Positions 6,322-14,905 of a stretch of 64,000 bases of DNA are shown here, in pieces. Each line of letters begins with the position of its first letter. The first letter of the stretch is position 1. Both the position numbers and the translations under genes were made by a program. The notes under the pieces were generated by a model, which was not told the DNA's origin, ran no database searches, and saw only the letters and a list, made by a program, of their open reading frames with translations. The DNA is from Streptomyces himalayensis subsp. himalayensis. GTDB lineage: Bacteria > Actinomycetota > Actinomycetes > Streptomycetales > Streptomycetaceae. The stretch is from assembly GCF_013778455.1 (NCBI RefSeq), contig NZ_JACEHE010000032.1, positions 1-64,000 of the forward strand, given 5' to 3'.

Positions 6322-9294
6322 TCAGTAGGCGGGCAGGGTGCGTGGGCCGAGGTCGCTGCGGGCGGGCGGCGGTGCGAGCCGCACGGACGCGCCGAGGACG
6401 GACAGGCCCTGTGTGGCGACGACCACAGGCTCCAGGGAGACGGCGGCGACCTCCGGGTGGTCGTCGACGAGCCGGGAGACCCTCTGGAGCAGCTCTTCGA
6501 GGGCGGCCGTGTCGACGGGCGCCGAGCCGCGCCAGCCGAAGAGGACGGGCGCGGTCCGGATCGACCGGACCACGGACTGCGCGTCCCCGTCGGTCACCGG
6601 GATCAGCCGGTGCGCGGTGTCGCCGAGCAGCTCCGACGCGGCTCCGGCGAGCCCGAAGGAAAGGACGGCTCCGGCGGCCGGGTCGATGACCGCACGGACG
6701 ACGGTGTCCACGCCGCGCGGCGCCATGGCCTGCACGACCGGCCGCAGCTCCTCCGGCTTGCCGAGGACGTCGGTCAACTCGGCGTACGCACGCCGTAGTT
6801 GCTCCTCGTCGGCCAGGTCGAGCCGTACGCCGCCGAGGTCGGGGCGGTGCCGCAGATGCGGGGCGGTGGTCTTGAGCGCCACGGGGTAGCCGAGCCGCTC
6901 GGCCGCCCGGGCGCCCTCGTCGGGGCCGGGCGCGGGCAGGGCGGGCCGTACGTGGATGCCGTACCGGCCGAGCAGCTCCTGGGCCTCCTCCGGCGTGAGG
7001 CTCATGCCGCGCGGGTCGCCGTCGCCGCCGGCCAGCAGCCCGTCGATCATCTCGGCCGCGCCGCTCTCGTCGATGTCCTCGTACTCGTGAACCTTCCCGG
7101 GCTCAGCGGCGTCGCGCCGCCACTGCCCGTACTTGACGGCCTCGGCCAGCGCCCGCACGGCCCGCTCGGCAGCGGGGTAGGCGGGGATACGGGGGAGCTC
7201 GGCGGCCGTTCCTGTAGTGGGCGGCGGCTCGGCGGGTCCCGTGGTGGGTCGGGTGGTGGGCAGGCGTTCCGCTGGGGGTGCCCCCAGGCCCTTCAGGCTC
7301 TGGGGGAGATGGGGGTCCCCCCAGGCCGTCTCAGGCACTGGGGGAGGGTGGGCACCACCCACGACGGCGGGTGCGCTTCCGTCGTACCTGACCCGGGCCC
7401 CGGGGCCAGGCTTCGTGCTAAGGGCAGCGGACAACGCCTCAGCAAGCCCCCCGAGCTCCACATGCACCACAAGCACCGGCTTCGCAGGCCCCGCAGCCAC
7501 CGCCTCGTGCAGGGCCCCCGCGAGGGCGACGTCATCGGCCCCGTCCTCCCCCACGGCGGGGATCGCCGTGACGACCACCGCGTCGCAGCGGTCGTCAGCG
7601 AGCGCAGCGCCCAGCGCCGCCCGAAAGTCCTCCGCCGTCGCCGCGGTCGTCAGATCGCGCGGCCGCAACGGCCGCAGCCCCTCCGAGAGGCACGCGTCGT
7701 ACGTGAGCAGACCGAGCGACTCGGAGTTGCCGAGGATGGCCACCCGGGGACCGGTCGGCAGCGGTTGCCCGCCGAGCAGCAGCCCCGCGTCCACCAGCTC
7801 CGTGATCGTGTCCACGCGGATGACGCCCGCCTGCCGCAGCAGCGCGGAGACGGTGGCGTGCGGCAGGCGAGTGCCCTGCACCGCGTGCCCGAGCGGCGAG
7901 ACGCCGCTGTGCCGGGCGCCCTGCACCACGACGAGCGGCTTCGCCGCCGCGGTACGCCGGGCGAGCCGCGTGAACTTGCGCGGGTTGCCGATCGATTCGA
8001 GGTACATCAGCACGACGTCGGTGTCCGGGTCGTCGTACCAGTACTGCAGCATGTCGTTGCCCGACACGTCCGAGCGGTTGCCGGCGGAGACGAACGTCGA
8101 GACACCGGTCACGCCGGTCACCCCGCCGCCGCGCCGGTGGAGCCGGGACAGCAGCGCGATCCCGATCGCGCCGGACTGCGTGAACAGACCGATCCGGCCG
8201 CGCCGGGGCACCTCAGGGGCGAGCGAGGCGTTGAGCAGCGTGTCCGGCGCCGTGTTGATGACCCCGAAGGCGTTGGGGCCGATGAGGCGCATGCCGTACG
8301 AGCGTGCCTGCCGGACGAGTTCGCGCTGCCGCTCGCGGCCTTCGGCGCCGCTCTCCGCGTATCCGGCGGAGACCACGACGAGTCCCTGGACGCCGTGCTC
8401 GCCGCATTCGGCGACGGCTTCCGGCACATGGGCCGCCGGTACGGCGACGACGGCGAGGTCGACGGGTTCGGCGATGTCGCGTACGGAGCGGTGGGCAGGC
8501 ACGCCGTCGAGTGCCGTCTGCTCCTGCGGGAAGCTCTTGTTCACGGCGTACAGACGGCCCGTGAACCCGGCGTCGAGAAGGTTGTTCAGCACGCTGCGGC
8601 CCACGCCGCCGGGCGCGCGCCCGGTGCCGATGACGGCGACCGAACCGGGCCTGAGCAGCCGCTGGACGGAGCGGGCCTCGGCGCGCTGTTCGCGGGCGCG
8701 CTGCACGGCGAGCGAGCGGTCGGTCGGCTCCAGGTCGAACTCGAGGCGTACGACGCCGTCCTCGAAGCTCCGCTTCTGGGTGTAACCGGCGTCCGTGAAC
8801 ACCTTGATCATCTTGGTGTTGGCCGGCAGCACCTCGGCAGCGAAGCGCCGGATGCCGCGCTCGCGGGCGACGGCCCCGATGTGTTCGAGGAGCGCGGACG
8901 CGACGCCGCGGCCCTGATGGGCGTCCTGGACGAGGAAGGCGACCTCGGCCTCGTCGGCAGGCGCCGAGGCCGGCATGCCGTGGGCGTTGATCCGGTCGTA
9001 GCGCACCGTCGCGATGAACTCGCCGCCCACCGTGGCCGCGAGGCCCACCCGGTCCACGTAGTCGTGGTGGGTGAAGCGGTGGACGTCCTTGGCGGAGAGC
9101 CGGGGGTAGGGCGCGAAGAAGCGGTAGTACTTCGACTCGTCGGAGACCTGCTCGTAGAAGCTGACCAGGCGGTCGGCGTCGTCGGTGGTGATGGGCCGGA
9201 TCCGTGCGGTGCCGCCGTCGCGCAGCACCACGTCGGCCTCCCAGTGCGCGGGGTATGCGTGCTGCTCCGACAGCGGCTGCGACGGGGTGTGCAT
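6322..9294 (-). CDS. GNAT acetyltransferase fused to NDP-forming acyl-CoA synthetase domains (Pat-like)
   Basis: A 990-residue protein. An N-terminal GNAT domain (about residues 20-170, acetyl-CoA motif HQGRGVASALL) is followed by CoA-binding and ligase domains of the ADP-forming acyl-CoA synthetase family, beginning at SVAVIGTGRAPGGVGR. A C-terminal ATP-grasp part contains GYPVALKTTAPHLRHR. The arrangement is that of Pat-type protein lysine acetyltransferases, with the GNAT domain at the other end from Salmonella Pat. The usual phospho-histidine motif SHTG reads SPLGHAV, suggesting the synthetase part senses rather than catalyses. A Pro/Thr-rich linker (DNA 7200-7385) contains a dispersed-repeat-like segment. 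The ATG at 9294 is chosen because the longer frame runs antisense through ptsH. Confidence 0.85.
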   Translation of the reverse strand: MHTPSQPLSEQHAYPAHWEADVVLRDGGTARIRPITTDDADRLVSFYEQVSDESKYYRFFAPYPRLSAKDVHRFTHHDYVDRVGLAATVGGEFIATVRYDRINAHGMPASAPADEAEVAFLVQDAHQGRGVASALLEHIGAVARERGIRRFAAEVLPANTKMIKVFTDAGYTQKRSFEDGVVRLEFDLEPTDRSLAVQRAREQRAEARSVQRLLRPGSVAVIGTGRAPGGVGRSVLNNLLDAGFTGRLYAVNKSFPQEQTALDGVPAHRSVRDIAEPVDLAVVAVPAAHVPEAVAECGEHGVQGLVVVSAGYAESGAEGRERQRELVRQARSYGMRLIGPNAFGVINTAPDTLLNASLAPEVPRRGRIGLFTQSGAIGIALLSRLHRRGGGVTGVTGVSTFVSAGNRSDVSGNDMLQYWYDDPDTDVVLMYLESIGNPRKFTRLARRTAAAKPLVVVQGARHSGVSPLGHAVQGTRLPHATVSALLRQAGVIRVDTITELVDAGLLLGGQPLPTGPRVAILGNSESLGLLTYDACLSEGLRPLRPRDLTTAATAEDFRAALGAALADDRCDAVVVTAIPAVGEDGADDVALAGALHEAVAAGPAKPVLVVHVELGGLAEALSAALSTKPGPGARVRYDGSAPAVVGGAHPPPVPETAWGDPHLPQSLKGLGAPPAERLPTTRPTTGPAEPPPTTGTAAELPRIPAYPAAERAVRALAEAVKYGQWRRDAAEPGKVHEYEDIDESGAAEMIDGLLAGGDGDPRGMSLTPEEAQELLGRYGIHVRPALPAPGPDEGARAAERLGYPVALKTTAPHLRHRPDLGGVRLDLADEEQLRRAYAELTDVLGKPEELRPVVQAMAPRGVDTVVRAVIDPAAGAVLSFGLAGAASELLGDTAHRLIPVTDGDAQSVVRSIRTAPVLFGWRGSAPVDTAALEELLQRVSRLVDDHPEVAAVSLEPVVVATQGLSVLGASVRLAPPPARSDLGPRTLPAY
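7272..7385. repeat. Streptomyces-type intergenic repeat inside a coding sequence
   Basis: G- and C-run hairpins (CTGGGGGTGCCCCCAGG, then GGGGGAGATGGGGGTCCCCC) are followed by 7333-7370. That last segment matches the intergenic segment 15087-15124 at 33 of 38 positions, including the shared end ACCCACGACGGCGG. Here it lies in frame in the acyl-CoA-synthetase-like gene and encodes a Pro/Gly-rich linker. Confidence 0.75.
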
Positions 9295-9478
9295 GGGGCC
9301 AGCGTACGGGGCACTGCGGCGCCGGGAGCAGAACGGGCTTAGGCTTTCCGTTCGACCAGACGGGTACGTTCCGGGAGAACTGGAGCAGCTGGTGCGGGAC
9401 GAGGGATCGTTCCGAACCGCTTCCGGGCCTCTTCCGGGCCGTTCCCGACCGTTCCGGGCACGTCCGCCGGTATGGAAC

Positions 9479-9494
9479 ACTGGTCTAGACAACC
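9479..9494. promoter_or_regulatory. DasR-responsive element (dre) before ptsH
   Basis: ACTGGTCTAGACAACC matches the published Streptomyces dre consensus ACTGGTCTAGACCACT at 14 of 16 positions. Its centre is about 37 bases before the ptsH start. DasR is the GlcNAc-responsive GntR regulator known to bind upstream of PTS genes including ptsH in S. coelicolor. Binding here is inferred from the match. Confidence 0.85.
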
Positions 9495-9522
9495 CTGAGA
9501 GAATCCTGAAGGGCAGCATCAC

Positions 9523-9804
9523 ATGGCTGAGCGCCGCGTCAACGTCGGCTGGGCCGAGGGTCTTCACGCCCGCCCCGCCTCCATCTTCGTCCGTGCGGCC
9601 ACGGCCGCCGGCGTCCCCGTGACGATCGCCAAGGCTGACGGCACCCCGGTCAACGCGGCGTCGATGCTCGCGGTGCTGGGCCTGGGCGCCCAGGGCGGCG
9701 AGGAGATCGTCCTCGCGTCCGACGCCGACGGGGCGGATGCCGCCCTCGACCGGCTGGCCAAGCTGGTCGCCGAGGGTCTCGAGGAGCTTCCCGAGACCGT
9801 CTGA
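9523..9804 (+). CDS. ptsH: HPr, phosphocarrier protein of the PTS
   Basis: Small soluble carrier passing phosphate from enzyme I to sugar-specific EIIA domains. It has 93 residues, normal for HPr. The active histidine is H16 in LHARPAS, and the regulatory-site region reads NAASMLAVLGLGA (serine near 47). The ATG at 9523 follows GAAGGG with good spacing. No enzyme I gene is adjacent, so the PTS general proteins are not an operon here. The dre site upstream suggests control by DasR and aminosugars. A strong intrinsic terminator follows at 9823-9875. Confidence 0.97.
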   Translation: MAERRVNVGWAEGLHARPASIFVRAATAAGVPVTIAKADGTPVNAASMLAVLGLGAQGGEEIVLASDADGADAALDRLAKLVAEGLEELPETV

Positions 9805-9822
9805 CGGCAACAGGTGAATTGC

Positions 9823-9875
9823 GGCGGAGCCGCGCCGGCCTCTTTTTTCGGAGGCGGCGCGGCTCCGCCCTTTTT
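9823..9875 (+). terminator. Intrinsic terminator after ptsH
   Basis: GGCGGAGCCGCGCC (9823-9836) pairs perfectly with GGCGCGGCTCCGCC (9856-9869). Further pairing inside the loop uses CCTC/GAGG around a T6. Five Ts follow at 9871-9875. Confidence 0.93.
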
Positions 9876-10000
9876 ACGCCATGCTCTCCGAAGCGCGCGC
9901 CATACCTTCCGAAGCTCGGCCGGAATTCCCTGCACCCCGAGAAAATGGGCAGCAAAAAAGAACCCCCACCGAATATCCCTCTTTGTATACGGCGCCTCTG

Positions 10001-10687
10001 TTAATGCCGCGGGCTCACAGTGTTTACGGCGTGTTGCGAACCCCTCACACGGTCCCCGCGATCCGGAAAACGGAGCCGGTGTGCGGCGCTGAACCGTTCC
10101 GTGTGCAGGGTGGTCAGCGACCGCGCCCGTTCGGCGTCACCGCGGGCCACGGCGTCGACGATCGCGCCGTGCTCGGCCCACGCCTCCACGGGATGGGCAG
10201 GCGTCTCGACTGTGTACATCCAGGCGATCTTGTGCCGGAGCTGGGTGAGCAGCGACGTCAGCCCCGGGCTGCCCGAGGCCTGCGCGAGCGTCTCGTGGAA
10301 CCAGCCGCCCAGCGACCGCAGATCTTCGCTGTGGCCCCGTCTGGCGCGCTCCTGACCCAGTCGGACCAGGCCACGCAGCACCTTCAGATGCGCCTCGGTA
10401 CGACGCTGTGCCGCGCGGGCAGCGCCGAGCGGCTCGAGCAGCGTACGGATCTCGAGCACGTCGGCGGCCTCCTGCTCGGTGGGCTCGGCGACACAGGCGC
10501 CCGCGTGCCTGCGGGTGACGACGAATCCTTCCGCCTCCAGCGTGCGCAGGGCCTCGCGCACCGGGACTCGGGACACCCCGTACCGGCGCGCGAGCAGTTC
10601 CTCGGTGAGACGGCTGCCGCGCTCGTAGACACCCGCGACGATGTCATCCCGGATGGCCGTGCATACCGAGTGCGCGGGAATGTGCAT
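10001..10687 (-). CDS. GntR-family regulator, FadR/FCD subfamily
   Basis: Transcription factor of 228 residues. The N-terminal winged helix is at about residues 5-70, with the recognition part RRYGVSRVPVREAL. The C-terminal all-helical FCD ligand domain (about 78-215) has the expected Asp/His metal or ligand residues, for example ETLAQ and EHGAIVDAV. The ATG at 10687 has a GGAGG site 7 bases upstream. It converges with ptsH across the terminator at 9823-9875. FCD regulators usually sense organic acids; the ligand is not evident because no metabolic gene is adjacent. It is distinct from DasR, which has a UTRA domain. Confidence 0.88.
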   Translation of the reverse strand: MHIPAHSVCTAIRDDIVAGVYERGSRLTEELLARRYGVSRVPVREALRTLEAEGFVVTRRHAGACVAEPTEQEAADVLEIRTLLEPLGAARAAQRRTEAHLKVLRGLVRLGQERARRGHSEDLRSLGGWFHETLAQASGSPGLTSLLTQLRHKIAWMYTVETPAHPVEAWAEHGAIVDAVARGDAERARSLTTLHTERFSAAHRLRFPDRGDRVRGSQHAVNTVSPRH

Positions 10688-10828
10688 GACCGGACCTCCG
10701 CCTTAATCCCCGCGAAACGCGGTCGATTGACGCCTGTTGACTGACTCTATTGCAGCGGGCGGGAATTTCCGACGGCGGGCTGGAATCCATGGATATTTTT
10801 TGGACAAATCGGCGCTCGGAAACGACGA

Positions 10829-10855
10829 AAGCCCCGGCTCGATGAGCCGGGGCTT
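10829..10855 (-). terminator. Terminator after the M23 peptidase gene
   Basis: Perfect 12-base arms, AAGCCCCGGCTC (10829-10840) and GAGCCGGGGCTT (10844-10855), flank a three-base loop. On the minus strand the hairpin ends in GGGGCTTTCG. It lies about 100 bases past the peptidase stop. Confidence 0.85.
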
Positions 10856-10881
10856 CCATGAAGCGGGGCGTTCTGCCCGGT

Positions 10882-10968
10882 CCGTTCTCCGGTCAGGCCT
10901 TCACGCGCGTCCGTTCTCCGGTCAGGCCTTCACGCGCGTCCGCTCTCGCCTCAGACCTTCACGCCGTG
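10882..10968. repeat. 29-base triplication covering the 3' end of the M23 peptidase gene
   Basis: Copies at 10882-10910 and 10911-10939 are identical. The third, 10940-10968, diverges slightly and contains the last codons and stop of the peptidase gene (Val-Lys-Val-stop). In coding orientation each downstream copy repeats a Val-Lys-Ala-stop, so the gene end has been duplicated twice into the 3' untranslated region. Confidence 0.92.
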
Positions 10969-11727
10969 CGAGCGCAGATAGGTGAGCGGGTCGATGTCCG
11001 AGCCGTACTCCTCGGCGGTCCGGACCTCGAAGTGCAGGTGCGCTCCGGTCACGTTGCCGGTCGCGCCGGAGAGGGCTATCCGCTGGCCCGGCGTGACCGT
11101 CTGGCCGACGGAGACGGTGATGGACGACAGGTGACCGTACTGGGTGTACGTGCCGTCGTTCATCTTGATGACGACCTCGTACCCATACGAGCCGCCCCAG
11201 CCTGCGGTGACGACGGTGCCGGAGCCGACAGCGCGGACCGCCGTACCGGACGCTGCGTGGAAGTCGACGCCGGTGTGGCTGCCGGACGACCACAGCGAGC
11301 CGCCCGCCTTGTAGCCGGTGGAGACATACGAGCCGGCGATCGGGCTGACGTAGGAGTTGAGGCGCTTGCGCTCGGCCTCGCGGGCGGCGCGCTCCTTGGC
11401 AGCACGTTCCTTGGCCTCGCGCTCCTTCTTGGCCTTCGCCTCGGCCTTGCGCTTCTCCTCGGCGGCCTTCTTCTTGGCGGCGGCCTCCTCGGCGGCCTGC
11501 TGCTGCGCGGCGGCCTGAGCGTCGATCTTGTCGGCGATGGACTCGCCGAGGGTGACGGCCTGCGTCAGCCCGGTCTGCTCGACGGTCGTGTCGGCTGCCA
11601 TGGCGGGGGCGGAGAGGGTGCCCATGACGCCGGTGGTGGTGAGGGCCGCGATACCCGCCGCGCTTGCGGTCCTGCGGGTGATGCGGCTCGGACGACGGTG
11701 TTTCCCGGTGGCGCGGGTGAACGCCAT
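10951..11727 (-). CDS. Secreted M23 (LytM-type) peptidoglycan endopeptidase
   Basis: Predicted zinc peptidase cleaving peptide cross-bridges in the wall. It has 258 residues. A Sec/Tat-like signal peptide ends near AMA-AD (44/45). A Lys/Ala/Glu coiled coil follows at about 68-122. The LytM domain spans about 125-255 with zinc ligands H151 and D155 (HTGVD) and H232 in HLHFE, plus the second histidine H199 in YGHL. The ATG at 11727 is preceded by a long leader with a c-di-AMP riboswitch (11756-11900), as known for several Streptomyces cell-wall hydrolases, so c-di-AMP is expected to lower its expression. The stop codon lies in a tandem triplication. Confidence 0.93.
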   Translation of the reverse strand: MAFTRATGKHRRPSRITRRTASAAGIAALTTTGVMGTLSAPAMAADTTVEQTGLTQAVTLGESIADKIDAQAAAQQQAAEEAAAKKKAAEEKRKAEAKAKKEREAKERAAKERAAREAERKRLNSYVSPIAGSYVSTGYKAGGSLWSSGSHTGVDFHAASGTAVRAVGSGTVVTAGWGGSYGYEVVIKMNDGTYTQYGHLSSITVSVGQTVTPGQRIALSGATGNVTGAHLHFEVRTAEEYGSDIDPLTYLRSHGVKV

Positions 11728-11755
11728 GTAGTGGCTGGTCCTTTCCTTCCTTCTC

Positions 11756-11900
11756 GCCTACCGGGTTAGCTGACGGGTTCGGAGCAGGAAGGTCTCCTAC
11801 GGGTCCCTCGACACGGTCAAGGACCCCGATTCACCCCAGGGGACTGCGATGGGTCCCCGGCTCCCCTGGCTCACACCGTCCGGGGACTCGGCGATGACTG
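11756..11900 (-). promoter_or_regulatory. c-di-AMP riboswitch (ydaO/yuaA class)
   Basis: On the minus strand the leader contains the class landmarks in order: GCCGAGTCCCCGG, GGAGCCGGGGACCCA, GGGGTGAATCGG, GTAGGAGACCTTCC and finally CCGAACCCGTCAGCTAACC ending in CCGGTAGGC. These match the ydaO motif as it occurs before Streptomyces cell-wall hydrolase genes. It ends about 30 bases before the M23 peptidase start. Exact aptamer edges are approximate. Confidence 0.93.
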
Positions 11901-12048
11901 TCCGGTGCCGCGGGCGCGGCGCACTGCCTGACGAACAGCCGGACCGACGCTAAACGGGACATCTTTCAATCAACAAACGCAGCATGGGATTTGTAGTGCA
12001 TCCCACAGGGCAGACAGGCAACCTCCGCTACATTTCGGACAAACGAGA

Positions 12049-12076
12049 ACCCCGGTGGCTCTGCAGCCACCGGGGT
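12049..12076 (-). terminator. Terminator after the M16 peptidase pair
   Basis: ACCCCGGTGGCT (12049-12060) pairs perfectly with AGCCACCGGGGT (12065-12076) around a four-base loop. On the minus strand it is followed by TCTCGTTTG. It lies about 70 bases after the stop of the second M16 gene. Confidence 0.85.
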
Positions 12077-12143
12077 CTCTTCGGGTCCGTGTGGGGCCCT
12101 GTGCGGATCCGTGTGGGGGCGTGCCTGAACTTCCCCGGGCCGC

Positions 12144-13529
12144 TTAGCCCGTGACAACCGTCACTTCACCGATTCCGAGCGCCCTGACCGGCTCCTCGAT
12201 CTGGGAGGCGTCACCCACGAGAACGGTCACCAGACGGTCCACCGGGAAGGCGCTGACGACCGCCGCCGTGGCCTCGACGGTGCCGGTCGCGGCGAGCTGC
12301 TGGTACAGCTGCGCCTGGAAGTCGTCCGGGAGACGCTGCTCGACCTGGTCGGCCAGCGTGCCCGCGACGGCCGCCGCCGTCTCGTACTTGAGCGGCGCGA
12401 CACCCACCAGGTTGTGCACCGCGGCGTCGTGCTCGGCGTCCGTCAGGCCCTCGGCGGCGAGCGTGCGCAGCACCTTCCACAGGTCGTCCAGCGCCGGGCC
12501 CGTGTTCGGGGTGTCCACCGAGCCGCTGATGGCCAGCATCGCGGCGCCGCTGCCGTCCGGCGCGGAGCGCAGAACCTGCCCGAACGCCCTTACGCCGTAG
12601 GTGTATCCCTTCTCCTCGCGCAGGACGCGGTCCAGGCGCGAGGTGAGGGTGCCGCCCAGGCAGTAGGTGCCGAGGACCTGGGCGGGCCAGACGCGATCGT
12701 GGCGGTCCGGGCCGATTCGGCCGATGAGCAGCTGCGTCTGGACCGCGCCGGGGCGGTCCACGACGACGACGCGGCCGATGTCGTCGGCGGTCACCGGGGG
12801 CACGGGGCGGGGCTCGGCGGACGAGCCGGTCCAGGTGCCGAGGGAGTCCGCGAGGAGTGCGTCCAGGTCGGTGCCGGAGAGGTCGCCCACCACGACAGCG
12901 GTGGCCGTGGCGGGGCGTACGTGCTTCTCGTAGAAGGCACGCACGGCCGCCGAGTCGATGCCCGCGACCGTCTCCTCGGTGCCCTGGCGGGGGCGGGACA
13001 TGCGCGATTCCGCCGGGAACAGCTCCTTGGAGAGCTCCTTGGCGGCGCGGCGGGCCGGGTTGGCGGTCTCGTGCGGGATCTCGTCGAGCCGGTTGCGCAC
13101 CAGCCGCTCGACCTCGCTGTCCGCGAACGCGGGCGCCCTGAGCGCGTCGGCGAGCAGGCCGAGGGCCTTCGGCAGCCGGGAGACGGGGACTTCGAGCGCG
13201 AGCCGTACGCCGGGGTGGTCGGCGTGCGAGTCGAGCGTGGCGCCGCAGCGCTCCAGCTCGGCGGCGAACTCCTCGGCGGAGTGCTTGTCGGTGCCCTCGG
13301 AGAAGGCACGGGCCATGATCGTGGCGACGCCGTCCAGGCCGGCCGGCTCGGCGTCCAGCGGGCTGTCGAGGAGGATCTCGACGGCAACGACCTGCTGGCC
13401 GGGGCGGTGGCAGCGCAGCACCGTGAGGCCGTTGTCGAGGGTGGTGCGGTCGGGCGCCGGGAAGGCCCAGGGCTTGGCGGGCCCGGCCTGCGGCTGCGGG
13501 TGGAATTCCATGGTCGCGGCCTCGGTCAC
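12144..13529 (-). CDS. M16-family peptidase-like protein, non-catalytic partner
   Basis: 461-residue M16 (pitrilysin/processing peptidase-like) protein. The first domain has no HxxEH zinc motif; the corresponding stretch reads LDGVATIMARAFSEGT. The second domain retains the substrate-binding R/Y pair in EEKGYTYGVRAF. This pattern is typical of the non-catalytic subunit in heterodimeric M16 peptidases. It overlaps the catalytic M16 gene upstream by four bases, strongly suggesting a coupled, stoichiometric pair. No signal peptide is seen. It probably degrades peptides in the cytoplasm; the substrate is unknown. Confidence 0.9.
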   Translation of the reverse strand: MTEAATMEFHPQPQAGPAKPWAFPAPDRTTLDNGLTVLRCHRPGQQVVAVEILLDSPLDAEPAGLDGVATIMARAFSEGTDKHSAEEFAAELERCGATLDSHADHPGVRLALEVPVSRLPKALGLLADALRAPAFADSEVERLVRNRLDEIPHETANPARRAAKELSKELFPAESRMSRPRQGTEETVAGIDSAAVRAFYEKHVRPATATAVVVGDLSGTDLDALLADSLGTWTGSSAEPRPVPPVTADDIGRVVVVDRPGAVQTQLLIGRIGPDRHDRVWPAQVLGTYCLGGTLTSRLDRVLREEKGYTYGVRAFGQVLRSAPDGSGAAMLAISGSVDTPNTGPALDDLWKVLRTLAAEGLTDAEHDAAVHNLVGVAPLKYETAAAVAGTLADQVEQRLPDDFQAQLYQQLAATGTVEATAAVVSAFPVDRLVTVLVGDASQIEEPVRALGIGEVTVVTG

Positions 13530-14905
13530 TTCGCCGCCTCCTCGTCTGCGGTGTCGACTGTGTCCTCAGCGTTCTCGGCGGTCTCGTCCGCGGCGTCCGG
13601 GTGCGCGAGGGGCTCGTAGACGAGCACCGCGCGGTTGTCGGGCCGCAGGCGGGCCCGGGCGATGTCCCGCACCTCCTCCGGCGTGACCTCCAGGACCCGC
13701 TTGACGGCGGTCAGGGCGAGCTGAGGGTCACCGAACAGGACGGCGTACCGGCACAGTTCGTCGGCGCGGCCCGCGACCGTGCCGAGCCGGTCCAGCCACT
13801 CGCGCTCCAACTGTGCCTGGGCGCGCTCCATCTCCTCCGGCGTGGGGCCCTCCTGGGCGAACCGGGCGAGCTCCTCGTCGACGGCGGCCTCGATGACCGG
13901 GACCTCCACATCGCCGGACGTCTTCACGTCCAGCCACCCGAGCGACGGGGCTCCGGCCAGCCTGAGCAGGCCGAATCCGGCCGCGACGGCGGTGCGGTCA
14001 CGGCGTACGAGACGGTTGTAGAGCCGCGACGACTCGCCGCCGCCGAGCACCGTGAGTGCCAGGTCGGCCGCGTCGCACGCGCGCGTGCCGTCCTCCGGCA
14101 GCCGGTAGGCGGCCATCAGGGCGCGGGCCGGGACCTCCTCCTCGATCACCTCGCGCAGCTGCTCGCCGATGATCTCCGGGAGGCTTCCGTCGCGCGGGGC
14201 GGGCTTGCCGTCGTGCGACGGGATGGAGCCGAAGTACTTCTCGATCCAGGCGAGCGTCTGCTCCGGGTCGATGTCGCCGACGACCGACAGGACGGCGTTG
14301 TTCGGCGCGTAGTACGTGCGGAAGAAGGCCCGCGCGTCCTCCAGCGTCGCCGCGTCCAGGTCGGCCATCGAGCCGATCGGGGTGTGGTGGTAGGGGTGGC
14401 CCTCCGGGTAGGAGAGGGCGGTCAGCTTCTCGAAGGCCGTGCCGTACGGCACGTTGTCGTAGCGCTGGCGGCGCTCGTTCTTGACGACGTCCCGCTGGTT
14501 CTCCATGGACTCGTCGTCGAGGGCGGCGAGGAGGGAGCCCATACGGTCGGCCTCCAGCCAGAGCGCGAGCTCCAGCTGGTGCGCGGGCATCGTCTCGAAG
14601 TAGTTGGTGCGCTCGAAGCTCGTGGTGCCGTTCAGCGAGCCGCCGGCTCCTTGCACCAGCTCGAAGTGGCCGTTGCCCTTCACCTGGGCCGAGCCCTGGA
14701 ACATCAGGTGCTCGAAGAGGTGGGCAAGGCCGGTGCGACCCTTGACCTCGTGGCGTGAGCCGACGTCGTACCAGAGGCACACCGCGGCGACCGGGGTCAG
14801 GTGGTCCTCGGAGAGCACGACGCGCAGGCCGTTGGCCAGCCGGTGCTCGGTCGCTGTCAGGCCGCCGGAACCGGCCTGAGCTGTGGCCGTGTGACCCATG
14901 GGCAT
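13526..14905 (-). CDS. M16-family zinc peptidase, catalytic subunit
   Basis: 459 residues. The inverted zinc motif HLFEH (H62, E65, H66) is intact in TGLAHLFEHLMFQGSA, and the family segments NGTTSFERTNYFE and NNAVLSVVGDID follow. It is the catalytic member of a two-subunit M16 peptidase with the overlapping downstream gene. The ATG at 14905 is used; another at 14899 is possible. There is no signal peptide, so a cytoplasmic or processing role is likely. The promoter is probably in the repeat-rich spacer shared with the divergent parC. Confidence 0.92.
   Translation of the reverse strand: MPMGHTATAQAGSGGLTATEHRLANGLRVVLSEDHLTPVAAVCLWYDVGSRHEVKGRTGLAHLFEHLMFQGSAQVKGNGHFELVQGAGGSLNGTTSFERTNYFETMPAHQLELALWLEADRMGSLLAALDDESMENQRDVVKNERRQRYDNVPYGTAFEKLTALSYPEGHPYHHTPIGSMADLDAATLEDARAFFRTYYAPNNAVLSVVGDIDPEQTLAWIEKYFGSIPSHDGKPAPRDGSLPEIIGEQLREVIEEEVPARALMAAYRLPEDGTRACDAADLALTVLGGGESSRLYNRLVRRDRTAVAAGFGLLRLAGAPSLGWLDVKTSGDVEVPVIEAAVDEELARFAQEGPTPEEMERAQAQLEREWLDRLGTVAGRADELCRYAVLFGDPQLALTAVKRVLEVTPEEVRDIARARLRPDNRAVLVYEPLAHPDAADETAENAEDTVDTADEEAAK

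Noticed and set aside
6799..9342. 847-codon open frame on the plus strand
   Set aside because: Complement of the acetyltransferase/synthetase gene, no family features.
9295..9810. Upstream extension of the acetyltransferase/synthetase frame
   Set aside because: It would run antisense through the whole ptsH gene; its composition is not protein-like.
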